DNA of 8,662 nucleotides from Saprospirales bacterium (lineage in GTDB: Bacteria; Bacteroidota; Bacteroidia; Chitinophagales; Saprospiraceae): contig DLXL01000208.1 in NCBI GenBank assembly GCA_003448025.1, forward strand, positions 5,495 to 14,156, given 5' to 3'. Shown here one piece after another: positions 1 to 8,620 of the stretch. The translations under genes and the position numbers were made by a program. The notes beneath the pieces are model-generated. The model saw nothing but the letters and a program-made list of their open reading frames with translations. It was not told the DNA's origin and did no database searches. Position 1 is the stretch's first letter, and each line of letters opens with the position of its first letter.

Positions 1-24
1 GGGGGGCGGGGCGCCCCGCCCCCC
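1..24. repeat. 24-bp perfect G/C palindrome at the contig end
   Basis: Bases 1-12 are the exact reverse complement of bases 13-24, and all are G or C. A perfect palindrome with no loop at the very first base of a contig suggests a fold-back or read-end artefact. A biological role is not supported, since the low-complexity tract continues directly from it. Confidence 0.6.
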
Positions 25-135
25 CCCCCCTCTCTCGCCCCTCCTTCCCCCCCCCCCCCTTCCCCTTCCTCGTCGCGCTCGCTCCTTCCTCCTCCCTTCT
101 CCCTACTTGCTTCCCTCCCCCCCTCCCCCCCCCCC
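1..135. other. Low-complexity pyrimidine-rich contig end, probably artefactual
   Basis: After an initial G-rich stretch, almost every base is C or T, with long C homopolymers (for example 19-30 and 123-135) and no reading frame of interest. The composition changes abruptly at about 136, where ordinary mixed sequence begins. This pattern is typical of a low-quality read end or an assembly artefact rather than bacterial genomic DNA of this base composition. No gene or terminator for guaB can be recognised in it. That it is an artefact is inference. Confidence 0.75.
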
Positions 136-139
136 TACT

Positions 140-174
140 TGGACATTCGACATTGGACATTGGTTATTCGATAT
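140..174. repeat. Heptad tandem repeat just 3' of guaB
   Basis: Five consecutive 7-bp units of the form T(C/G)GNNAT lie in register: TGGACAT, TCGACAT, TGGACAT, TGGTTAT, TCGATAT. The array ends 3 bp from the guaB stop codon, in the 3' flank of that gene. From memory, short intergenic arrays of the 'ATTCGATATTCG' kind are frequent in Bacteroidota genomes. The left side runs straight into the low-complexity contig end, so the true array may be longer, and it may be why the assembly broke here. Confidence 0.6.
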
Positions 175-177
175 TCA

Positions 178-1719
<1,542 letters not shown>

Positions 1720-1726
1720 TCACAAT

Positions 1727-3214
1727 TCAGTCGTTTTTTAAACGCATCAGTGCCGAAAATTCCACCATTCGGAACAACAATAGTCCAATCCCGCCGATTA
1801 TCAACGCGCCGGAAAATTTCCATTTCCAATCTATGCCGGTTTCCTCAAACAACCATAAATCTCCCAGAAGCACAAAACCTGCATACCCAAAGGTTTGCAG
1901 CAAGCCCTTCTTGCTGGGTTGAAATTCGAAGGTCCTGACGCAGAGCCACACCATACTTCCGGCAATGAAAGCCTGTGTAGTCAGTGCAGCCATGGCCGAA
2001 CCAGCTGCATTCCAGTGTGGAATGAGCAGTAAGTTCAGAACCAAATCCAACATTACCGCTATAAGAAAATAGCGGTTCATCCGCATCAAATCTTGTTTGG
2101 CAGTAAGCAAGGTGCTGAAGATGTGGGTTACACTGAGCGGAATAAAGGTCCAGATCAGGATACCCAGTACCGCAAACCGGTATTCGGTGGCACGTTCCGG
2201 CATCATCAGCTGCAGCAGGTCTTCCCGGGCAAAAAATATGGCCGCCGCCAGGGTGATGCTTCCGGCCCAGATCAGTTTGAAACTCAGGGAAACCAGCGGC
2301 CGAACAGGGGTTTTATCCTTTAACATCCGGGCAAACATGGGCAACAACAGTGAGGCAAACAAATATCCAAACATATTGCACGCATCCAGCAACCTGAATG
2401 CACTGGCATAAACATCCGCGTGTGCCGCTCCGGCCATCCTTTCCAGCAACACAGCATCCAGCCGCGAATAAGCAAACATGAGCAATACCACCAGCGCATA
2501 AGGCAGGCTCTGCCGAAACATGGCATACACAGCCGGCCGGCCGGCTTTCCAGTTAGATGCCCAACCGGGTTTAACCTGGAATTCCGCCCTCTGCCGTAAT
2601 AATCCGAACACTACCATCACCGTAATAAGGAGGGCTGCTGTTTGGGCCAGGGCAAAATGTAACAGCGAAAAGGCAAACCAGTTGGACCAAAGTAAAATGC
2701 CGCAGGTGAACAGCATCAGGAGTTTATCCAGACTGGACAACAGGCTGTCCAGCCGGTAAAATCCCAGTCCTGAAAGGTTGGAACGCAAAAAAAGGATGAG
2801 TTGTACCAGTACCTGATTGATGAGCAAGACCAACAGAATATGCAGGGCGTCTGCACTATAACCCAGCAAAACGCCGGCAACAGCCATTGTGAGTACTACG
2901 TAGATCAGCGCCAACAACCATTTTATGGCCAATAAATTGGGAAAATATTTAGGCAGCAGCTGAGGGTGCTGACTAATGTGCCGGTTGTTGAAACTTTGAA
3001 TTCCGAAGTCGTTAAGAATCTGGAAAAGGTAGGCCAGGTTGAGGAGCGCAAAATACACGCCATATTGCTCGCCGGCGCGGTTTTGCACGCTCAGATCTAT
3101 CCCGAAAATGAAGGCAGGCTTTATCAATAGATTGATAAAAACCAGCAGCAAAAGGTTGAGGACAAATTCGCGTTTCAAATCGGGTAAAAGAAATCTACGT
3201 GCTCTAAAACGCAA
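1727..3214 (-). CDS. Polysaccharide/lipid-linked oligosaccharide flippase (Wzx/MATE-like, MOP superfamily)
   Basis: This is a polytopic inner-membrane protein of about 495 aa, the usual length for Wzx-type flippases. Many hydrophobic segments run along the chain (for example around residues 19-38, 97-117, 123-143, 163-180, 186-205, 236-250, 278-293 and several in the C-terminal half), and I estimate 12-14. Polar residues suited to a substrate cavity sit inside or beside helices, such as 'YSRLDAVLLE' at 249-258. Family members move undecaprenyl-linked glycans across the inner membrane for O-antigen, capsule or exopolysaccharide assembly. The substrate cannot be told, as no glycosyltransferase is adjacent. 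The frame opens with a TTG at 3214, only 8 bp after the stop of the OmpA-like gene, so co-transcription is likely. A second in-frame TTG at 3178 (residue 13) would give M-KREFVLN, which resembles remembered homologue N-termini. No ATG lies in this region. Confidence 0.85.
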   Translation of the reverse strand: MRFRARRFLLPDLKREFVLNLLLLVFINLLIKPAFIFGIDLSVQNRAGEQYGVYFALLNLAYLFQILNDFGIQSFNNRHISQHPQLLPKYFPNLLAIKWLLALIYVVLTMAVAGVLLGYSADALHILLVLLINQVLVQLILFLRSNLSGLGFYRLDSLLSSLDKLLMLFTCGILLWSNWFAFSLLHFALAQTAALLITVMVVFGLLRQRAEFQVKPGWASNWKAGRPAVYAMFRQSLPYALVVLLMFAYSRLDAVLLERMAGAAHADVYASAFRLLDACNMFGYLFASLLLPMFARMLKDKTPVRPLVSLSFKLIWAGSITLAAAIFFAREDLLQLMMPERATEYRFAVLGILIWTFIPLSVTHIFSTLLTAKQDLMRMNRYFLIAVMLDLVLNLLLIPHWNAAGSAMAALTTQAFIAGSMVWLCVRTFEFQPSKKGLLQTFGYAGFVLLGDLWLFEETGIDWKWKFSGALIIGGIGLLLFRMVEFSALMRLKND

Positions 3215-3222
3215 AGTAACCG

Positions 3223-3981
3223 CTAATTGCGTATTCCTGCGTTGTTTGCTGCAGTTTCCCCAAATTCATCTACCAATTTCAAGGCTACCCGTCGGTTCCA
3301 TTTACGGTTTTTAGGGGCATCCGTAAGGTCATCCCCTTCATCCTTGTTGGCCATCAGCGGATTGGCCTCACCAAACACTTCTATTTGCATACGATCTACC
3401 CGTATGCCCTTGTAAGTCAGATAGTTGCGAGCTTCGCGGGCTCTCTCGGTGGAAAGCTCCAGATTATCCTGCGCATTTCCTATGGCATCGGCAAAACCGT
3501 GAATTTTGAGTTTCTTTTTGGGGTTATCCCGCAACTGCTCGAAAAAATGATCTAAAATCTGTTTGGATTCCTGACTCAGGCTGTGGCTGCCAAAATCAAA
3601 AAAAATAATACCGGTTGAATCCACGTGATATGGATCCAGATTGTAGACAATACCATTTCGGAAATAGGGGCAACCTACGCCAATCAGTACTCTTTGTTCC
3701 TCTAAATCAACCACATGTGCGAATGGGAATCCTTTGGCAGCAATGTCTTTACTAACCAATGTTGCTTCATCTTTGGTAGCATATGCACCTGCAAAATACC
3801 GGTATAGGCCCAGCTGATCGGTGGTTTCTACATAGTTTTCAATGCCACGCTCCTTAAAGAAAGCCGGGGGCATTGGTTCGCCATAAGCGGCTATTTGCAC
3901 CCTAAAATGCTGGGCTGACAAACCGTAACTACTGAGGAGCAATAAAGAAAGCGCCAGATTGTGGAGGGTATTCCGCTTCAT
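3223..3981 (-). CDS. Envelope protein with N-terminal SPOR-like region and C-terminal OmpA-like peptidoglycan-binding domain
   Basis: The 252-aa product starts with a signal peptide (MKR followed by a Leu-rich core, cleavage near LSA at residues 21-23). It has no lipobox cysteine, so it is probably periplasmic or outer-membrane associated. Residues 24-95 ('HFRVQIAAYGE', later 'YRYFAGAYATKDEA') resemble the SPOR/SPOR-like fold that binds denuded peptidoglycan glycan. Residues 123-237 form an OmpA C-terminal domain, with 'FFDFGSHSLSQESKQILD', 'IHGFADAIGNAQDNLELS' and the 'FGEANP' turn. The diaminopimelate-binding Asp and Arg of OmpA correspond to Asp165 and Arg180, so peptidoglycan binding looks intact. 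The ATG at 3981 is chosen over a GTG at 4041 because it puts the signal peptide at the N-terminus. It lies 67 bp after the T9SS-cargo gene and 8 bp before the flippase. The SPOR assignment is less certain than the OmpA one. Confidence 0.87.
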   Translation of the reverse strand: MKRNTLHNLALSLLLLSSYGLSAQHFRVQIAAYGEPMPPAFFKERGIENYVETTDQLGLYRYFAGAYATKDEATLVSKDIAAKGFPFAHVVDLEEQRVLIGVGCPYFRNGIVYNLDPYHVDSTGIIFFDFGSHSLSQESKQILDHFFEQLRDNPKKKLKIHGFADAIGNAQDNLELSTERAREARNYLTYKGIRVDRMQIEVFGEANPLMANKDEGDDLTDAPKNRKWNRRVALKLVDEFGETAANNAGIRN

Positions 3982-4048
3982 AATTAGTTTGGATGCATTG
4001 GTTAAATGGGATATTGACGCCAATTGGCCATAAAAAGTCACTTCATTA

Positions 4049-5992
4049 TCAAGGTATGCGCACCAGGCGTCCGCTGCTACTCGCCTGATCAGCCCGGATT
4101 CTGTACATCATAACGCCTTGAGTAGGTAATGCGGAGCCACTCAGTCGCAGGGTTTGCAAGCCTGCCTCCATGTCAAAACGATCTGAATACAGCAGCTTTC
4201 CATTGAGATCAAAAACATCAAGATACACGGCGCCGTCATGTTTCAGCCATACATCGAGGTTGGTTTCACGGGTAAAAGGGTTAGGCATAGGCGGGAAAAA
4301 AACCGCCTGATCCCGTTTTGGCGCTCCGTGGTGCAATACCAGCGGCCTGCGCGCCAACCCGGCGCTAACGCCTGCCATATAGGCTTCCGGCCGAATGTTA
4401 TCAACATCGAAGGTCAATACTTCACTTAGCTTGCAATCTTGTATCGCCTGTATTTTCAGGTAAAATATTGGAGCATCCGGTGCTACGAAAGTGCCAGCGC
4501 CATCCGCCCAAAGTGCGCGAACACCGGAGGGTTGTAAAACAAAATGATCTGCCGGCAAACCAGTTAAATCCACTAACCGGATTTTGTCCGGATCGGCGTT
4601 TATAGCCATTTGCCAGCCATCCAGAAGCATGGGATCTCCAAAGCGGAAAGGTACCATCGCTTCTGTACCGGCTTCCAGCCAAAGATCTTCTGTATGTACC
4701 AGAAGTGGAGGCGCCTGATAGCGATCATCGGCGCCAGGTTCACCCTGCAGCAAGGCAGAGCCGTTTACATCTCCATATTTGATGCCCACAAATTGCAGTC
4801 CCTGCAATTGAATATCATCTGTCAGGTTGGGCAAAAATACCTGATAAGTATCCACCAGAGCATTAAAATTAGCCACCTGACCGGGTTGAAGAACGGGTCG
4901 GGTGATGCGCCAGGAGGGGGCGTTCGGGAAGGTATCGTAAATGCCTAAAATCAGTTTCCGCGTTTCCACGATGTCGAAAGTGGTCACGGATTTACTTCGG
5001 TTCACATCGGCTGCAATACCTTGATAAACGCTGGTAAAGGGTTCCAGGGCCAGAATATGCTTGGAGGTAAGCACCAGATCATAGGTGGTTACGCCCACCA
5101 ATGGCCCTATTTTGCGTTCACCCTGAATCACGGCCCGGTAGTCGTTTCCAAACGGTATGGCATTCAAGTGCAACGTATAGCAGGAGTCTTCTACGTTTTG
5201 ACTATAGTTTTTGATAACAGGAATGGCTGCGTTGGGCAGGGTTTCCAGTTTGGCCAAAAGCTTGAAATTAGTGAGTTGTGTATTGGCATAGGTTCTTGCA
5301 CAGCCACTCCAGTGTACATCTGCGTCGTTATTGCAGATGCAGTCATTGTTGCTGTCCTGGATCAGCACGTAGTTACTGCACACATTTGAAAGCCCATTCC
5401 CGTCGCGTACCCAGACCTCTATGCTATTAAACCCTTTTTCACATTGATCAAAATGAATGGAATCCTGATCCGGAAAACCGGTGCCATCGCCCACCTTTCT
5501 TATCCCGAATTCAATCTGATTGTTGGGGGTACAGTTGTCGTTGAGGTTAAGGATAAACTGGGAGGCGGTGAAACCTATGGTGCAATCCGGCTGATCGAGT
5601 GATTGGGTCAAACCATTGATGCACAATAAATTTGGAGGCTGACAATCTTTAACATGGAAAATATACGTACATTGGATCAGGTTACCACAGTTGTCGGTGG
5701 CCCTCCAGGTGATTTTATGGGTGCCTTTTTGAAACAGTCCATCAACAGTATCAGCTGACGACTGTATGTCTACAACATTATCGTTATTGAGGTCTATTCT
5801 GTAGGAATAATTGATGTTTGGACTGTTATTGCAGTTAGTAACTGCTTTTTCAGTCATAAAAACAGAGCCCTGACTACAGGTTCCCATATTGAGACAAAAG
5901 GTTTTTTCGCTGCAATCCGTAATCCACGACATCTGTTGCGACCAGGCAGCATTGGAACAGGTCATCAGGAGCAGAAGTAATAATCGATTCAT
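4049..5992 (-). CDS. Secreted multidomain protein with dockerin-like repeats, cohesin-like region and T9SS type A sorting domain
   Basis: The 647-aa product begins with a Sec signal peptide (MNRLLLLLLM, cleavage near AWS-QQ at about 18-19). Residues 20-220 are Cys-rich Ig/HYR-like sequence, with 'ITWRATDNCGN' (94-103) and 'NSIEVWVRDGNGLS' (189-202). About 296-410 is a dockerin-like stretch: 'VTTYDLVLTSKHIL' (301-314), then the calcium-loop-like 'ADVNRSKSVTTFD' (328-340), and a later 'GDVNG' (407-411). The first half lacks the Asp-rich loop residues. About 430-540 looks like a cohesin-type beta-sandwich ('MVPFRF', 'GWQMAIN'). Residues 565-647 are a Por secretion tail: 'PMPNPFTRETNLDV', 'LDVFDLNGKLLYS', 'GRLVRIP'. 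Export by Sec and then T9SS to the surface or medium is expected. The ATG at 5992 gives an N-terminal signal peptide, while an upstream ATG at 6088 would precede it by 32 residues. There is no enzymatic domain I recognise, so the role is likely adhesive or structural. Confidence 0.88.
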   Translation of the reverse strand: MNRLLLLLLMTCSNAAWSQQMSWITDCSEKTFCLNMGTCSQGSVFMTEKAVTNCNNSPNINYSYRIDLNNDNVVDIQSSADTVDGLFQKGTHKITWRATDNCGNLIQCTYIFHVKDCQPPNLLCINGLTQSLDQPDCTIGFTASQFILNLNDNCTPNNQIEFGIRKVGDGTGFPDQDSIHFDQCEKGFNSIEVWVRDGNGLSNVCSNYVLIQDSNNDCICNNDADVHWSGCARTYANTQLTNFKLLAKLETLPNAAIPVIKNYSQNVEDSCYTLHLNAIPFGNDYRAVIQGERKIGPLVGVTTYDLVLTSKHILALEPFTSVYQGIAADVNRSKSVTTFDIVETRKLILGIYDTFPNAPSWRITRPVLQPGQVANFNALVDTYQVFLPNLTDDIQLQGLQFVGIKYGDVNGSALLQGEPGADDRYQAPPLLVHTEDLWLEAGTEAMVPFRFGDPMLLDGWQMAINADPDKIRLVDLTGLPADHFVLQPSGVRALWADGAGTFVAPDAPIFYLKIQAIQDCKLSEVLTFDVDNIRPEAYMAGVSAGLARRPLVLHHGAPKRDQAVFFPPMPNPFTRETNLDVWLKHDGAVYLDVFDLNGKLLYSDRFDMEAGLQTLRLSGSALPTQGVMMYRIRADQASSSGRLVRIP

Positions 5993-6054
5993 GGTAGATA
6001 AAAAGACTTGGGAGGAATACAATTTTATCTGGTAGTTGTTCTTCAAAATGTAAG

Positions 6055-6062
6055 CAAAAATA
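6055..6062 (-). promoter_or_regulatory. Candidate Bacteroidota -7 element for the T9SS-cargo gene
   Basis: On the minus strand this reads TATTTTTG, an exact match to the Bacteroidota sigma-A -7 consensus TAnnTTTG. It would give a leader of roughly 55 nt before the ATG at 5992. The -33 element is weak: TCTG 19 bp upstream, against consensus TTTG. The match supports starting the gene at 5992, since the longer 6088 start would lie upstream of this promoter. AT-rich sequence can produce this motif by chance. Confidence 0.4.
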
Positions 6063-6100
6063 GTTCCAAATACGACCTTATCAGACATTTTGCTTTCAAG

Positions 6101-6149
6101 GACAATTTTGTTTAAGTTTTTTTAGGTAAAAAGTTAAACAAAATTTGTC
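6101..6149. repeat. Long inverted repeat in the divergent intergenic region (candidate operator)
   Basis: The arm AATTTTGTTTAA at 6104-6115 is the exact reverse complement of TTAAACAAAATT at 6134-6145. Allowing one extra base in the right arm, the outer GAC (6101-6103) also pairs with GTC (6147-6149). Inside, after one G/G mismatch, five T-A pairs follow (6117-6121 with 6128-6132), leaving a 6-nt loop. It lies between two divergent start regions, where a terminator is not expected, and its right arm overlaps the -33 TTTG of the crtI promoter. An operator for a dimeric regulator is the simplest reading, but no regulator gene is in the window. Confidence 0.55.
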
Positions 6150-6175
6150 TATTCTCTGTTTAGCAACGATATTTG
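6144..6175 (+). promoter_or_regulatory. Candidate Bacteroidota promoter for crtI-crtB
   Basis: A TTTG at 6144-6147 is followed, after a 20-bp spacer, by GATATTTG at 6168-6175. This fits the Bacteroidota pattern TTTG-N19-21-TAnnTTTG with one mismatch, at the first base of the -7 element. Transcription would begin just after about 6180, leaving a short leader before either candidate crtI start (6197 or 6239). The -33 element overlaps the right arm of the inverted repeat at 6134-6149. Confidence 0.55.
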
Positions 6176-6196
6176 TAACATGATAGGGTAAAACTA

Positions 6197-7738
6197 TTGT
6201 TTGAGAACCTAAAGAACACCTTTTCGCCTGCAACTGTTTTGAAAAAAGTTATTGTCATTGGTTCCGGCTTCTCCGGCTTATCTGCTGCCTCCTGCCTGGC
6301 AAAGGAGGGGTTTAACGTTACGATTTTGGAAAAGAATGATGGCATTGGTGGCAGGGCCAGGCAATTTGAAGCAGAAGGTTTTGTGTTTGACATGGGGCCA
6401 TCCTGGTATTGGATGCCGGATGTGTTTGAACAATTTTTTGCCCATTTTGGCAAAAAAGTATCGGATTATTACCATTTAGTTCGTCTGGACCCTTCCTACC
6501 AGGTTGTTTTCAAAAATCCGGAGCAATTAGACAGCGCCAAGGATGTCATATCGCTTCCGGCTAATATGACGGAACTGGAACAGTTATTTGAAAACATCGA
6601 ACCAGGCAGCGCTGCCAAACTCCGGCAATTTTTAAGTGAAGCGGAATACAAATACAAAGTTGGCATGGGCGATTTCGTGCACAAGCCCAGTCATGGTATC
6701 ATGGAATTTGCTGATTTGCGCATTCTGAAGAGTCTGTTTCGCTTGCAGATGTTCACCTCGCTGTCAAAACATGTACGGCAGTTGTTTAAAGATGAAAGAC
6801 TTATCCAGATCCTGGAATTTCCGGTACTCTTTCTGGGGGCTACTCCGCAAAACACGCCGGCTCTTTATAGTTTGATGAATTATGCCGATATGAGCATGGG
6901 TACCTGGTATCCTATGGGAGGCATGCACAAAATTGTAGAAGCCATGGCTGATGTGGCCCGCGAACAAGGTGTAAGCATCAAAACCGGCCAGGAAGTGGCA
7001 CATATTGAAACCGCCAATGGAAAAGTAACTGCCGTTGTCACTTCCAATGGCAGTCGTTATACTGCCGACGCAGTTGTTGGCAGCGCTGATTATCATCATA
7101 TCGAAACACGCTTGCTTGAATCCCAAAACCGAAATTATAATCAAAGCTATTGGGATAAACGGGTCATGGCGCCCTCCAGTTTGCTTTGGTATTTGGGTAT
7201 TAACAAGCGCATCCCAGGTTTAAAACACCATAATTTGTTCTTTGATGAAGACTTCGGGCTGCATTCCGAGGAAATCTATACTGAACCTAAATGGCCAAGT
7301 AAACCGTTGTTTTATGCCAGTGCTCCTTCAGTTACCGATCCATCGGTTGCACCGGAGGGGTGTGAAAACCTGTTTTTGCTTATTCCGGTAGCACCAGGGC
7401 TTGAAGACACACCCGAAGTGCGTGCCCGCTATTTTGATATGGTGATGGACCGCCTGGAGCGCTTTACCGGAACCAATATCCGTTCTCATATTGTTTATCA
7501 GCGTAGCTACGCACACACTGATTTTGTAAAGGACTACCATGCCTTCCGGGGAAATGCCTACGGTCTGGCCAATACCCTTCTGCAAACCGCATTCCTCAAA
7601 CCTAAAATGAAAAGTAAAAAGCTCTCCAACCTGTGGTATACCGGCCAACTTACGGTGCCAGGGCCAGGGGTGCCACCGTCCATTATCAGTGGTCAGGTGG
7701 TGGCTGCTGAAGTAAAAAAATGGAGTGCCCGTTCATAG
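6197..7738 (+). CDS. crtI: Phytoene desaturase (CrtI family)
   Basis: This FAD-dependent, membrane-associated enzyme introduces double bonds into phytoene on the way to lycopene-type carotenoids. The frame gives 513 aa, near the family norm of about 490-510. The dinucleotide-binding fold is at the N-terminus: 'VIVIGSGFSGLSAA' (18-31), the ribose-binding acidic residue Glu45, and 'GIGGRARQFE' (49-58). 'FVFDMGPSWYWMPDVFEQF' (62-80) is characteristic of Bacteroidota CrtI. The C-terminal carotenoid-desaturase signature is 'YTGQLTVPGPGVPPSIISG' near 481-499. No ATG precedes the Rossmann motif. The first candidate is TTG at 6197, and a second in-frame TTG at 6239 (residue 15) gives M-KKVIVIGSG, a common N-terminus in the family. 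I keep the longer form but am unsure of the start. crtB follows after 39 bp, so the two are very likely one operon. The number of desaturation steps cannot be read from the sequence. Confidence 0.95.
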   Translation: MFENLKNTFSPATVLKKVIVIGSGFSGLSAASCLAKEGFNVTILEKNDGIGGRARQFEAEGFVFDMGPSWYWMPDVFEQFFAHFGKKVSDYYHLVRLDPSYQVVFKNPEQLDSAKDVISLPANMTELEQLFENIEPGSAAKLRQFLSEAEYKYKVGMGDFVHKPSHGIMEFADLRILKSLFRLQMFTSLSKHVRQLFKDERLIQILEFPVLFLGATPQNTPALYSLMNYADMSMGTWYPMGGMHKIVEAMADVAREQGVSIKTGQEVAHIETANGKVTAVVTSNGSRYTADAVVGSADYHHIETRLLESQNRNYNQSYWDKRVMAPSSLLWYLGINKRIPGLKHHNLFFDEDFGLHSEEIYTEPKWPSKPLFYASAPSVTDPSVAPEGCENLFLLIPVAPGLEDTPEVRARYFDMVMDRLERFTGTNIRSHIVYQRSYAHTDFVKDYHAFRGNAYGLANTLLQTAFLKPKMKSKKLSNLWYTGQLTVPGPGVPPSIISGQVVAAEVKKWSARS

Positions 7739-7777
7739 CCGTTTTCAGCCAACTACATAAACAACCTGTCGTCGAAA

Positions 7778-8620
7778 ATGAATCATCTCGAATTATTCCA
7801 AAGTACCTGTACCGAGTGCAGCAAGCTCATTACCCGCCGATACAGCACTTCCTTCTCTTTAGGAATCAGGCTGTTTCATCCCAAATTTCGATCACCCATT
7901 TACAGCATCTACGGTTTCGTTCGCTTTGCTGATGAAATTGTAGACACCTTCCACGATTATCCTAAAGCAGAACTTCTTCAACGCTTCCGGGAAGATACCT
8001 GGAGAGCTATAGATGAGGGCATTAGCCTGAATCCGGTGCTGCAATCATTTCAGGATGTAGTGCATAAATATCAAATTGACCGTGATTTGATTGAGGCTTT
8101 TCTGAACAGCATGGCGATGGACCTGACAGAGTCCAGTTATGATACTTCGTTGTATAATGAATACATCTATGGTTCTGCAGAGGTTGTAGGCCTGATGTGC
8201 CTGCGCGTTTTCTGTGAGGGGGATGATGCGGAGTATCAGCGACTCAAGGAGCCTGCCCGCCGGCTCGGTGCAGCATTTCAGAAGATCAACTTCCTGCGCG
8301 ATATTCGCAGCGACCACGAAGACCGTGGGCGAGTGTATTTTCCTGGAGTAGACTTTTCCCGGTTCACCCAGGAAGACAAATGGCAAATTGAGGCCGATAT
8401 CAAGGAAGATTTTGATGCCGCCCTGGAAGGCATTCGCAACCTTCCAAAAGGTTCACGCCTGGGGGTTTATCTGGCCTATACCTATTACACCCATCTGTTT
8501 ATGAAAATCAAAAGCGCCCCACCCCAGCTTGTGGCTCAAGAGCGCTTCAGACTCTCTGGCAAACGCAAAATGTATCTGCTTTGCAGTTCTGCGTTGAGGC
8601 ATCAGTTGGGAGTTTTGTGA
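7778..8620 (+). CDS. crtB: Phytoene synthase (squalene/phytoene synthase family)
   Basis: It condenses two geranylgeranyl diphosphates head-to-head through prephytoene diphosphate to phytoene, the first committed carotenoid step and the substrate of the CrtI encoded just upstream. The 280-aa length is typical for the family. The first Asp-rich Mg2+/diphosphate motif is at 52-56 ('YGFVRFADEIVD', DExxD in place of the commoner DDxxD, and as I recall it a usual Bacteroidota form). The second is 'QKINFLRDIRSD' at 168-179, with Asp175 and Asp179. 'YGSAEVVGLM' (131-140) and 'RGRVYFP' (183-189) are further family signatures. The ATG at 7778 is well placed before 'YSTSFSLGIR' (22-31). There is no Shine-Dalgarno sequence, usual in this phylum. 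Expression is presumably from the promoter upstream of crtI. Later pathway genes (cyclase, hydroxylase, ketolase) would lie outside the window. Confidence 0.96.
   Translation: MNHLELFQSTCTECSKLITRRYSTSFSLGIRLFHPKFRSPIYSIYGFVRFADEIVDTFHDYPKAELLQRFREDTWRAIDEGISLNPVLQSFQDVVHKYQIDRDLIEAFLNSMAMDLTESSYDTSLYNEYIYGSAEVVGLMCLRVFCEGDDAEYQRLKEPARRLGAAFQKINFLRDIRSDHEDRGRVYFPGVDFSRFTQEDKWQIEADIKEDFDAALEGIRNLPKGSRLGVYLAYTYYTHLFMKIKSAPPQLVAQERFRLSGKRKMYLLCSSALRHQLGVL

Noticed and set aside
4019..4028. Palindrome GCCAATTGGC upstream of the OmpA-like gene, considered as an operator
   Set aside because: A 10-bp palindrome is expected several times by chance in a window of this size, and no promoter element lies beside it.
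5021..5389. Plus-strand open frame (122 codons) opposite the T9SS-cargo gene
   Set aside because: It overlaps a well-supported gene on the other strand and shows no recognisable domain or start context.
6764..7144. Minus-strand open frame (126 codons) opposite crtI
   Set aside because: It is a shadow of the crtI coding sequence with no recognisable motif.
7739..7777. crtI-crtB spacer examined for a terminator, promoter or small gene
   Set aside because: Only 39 bp with no hairpin, no promoter match and no Shine-Dalgarno sequence. It reads as a simple intra-operon spacer.
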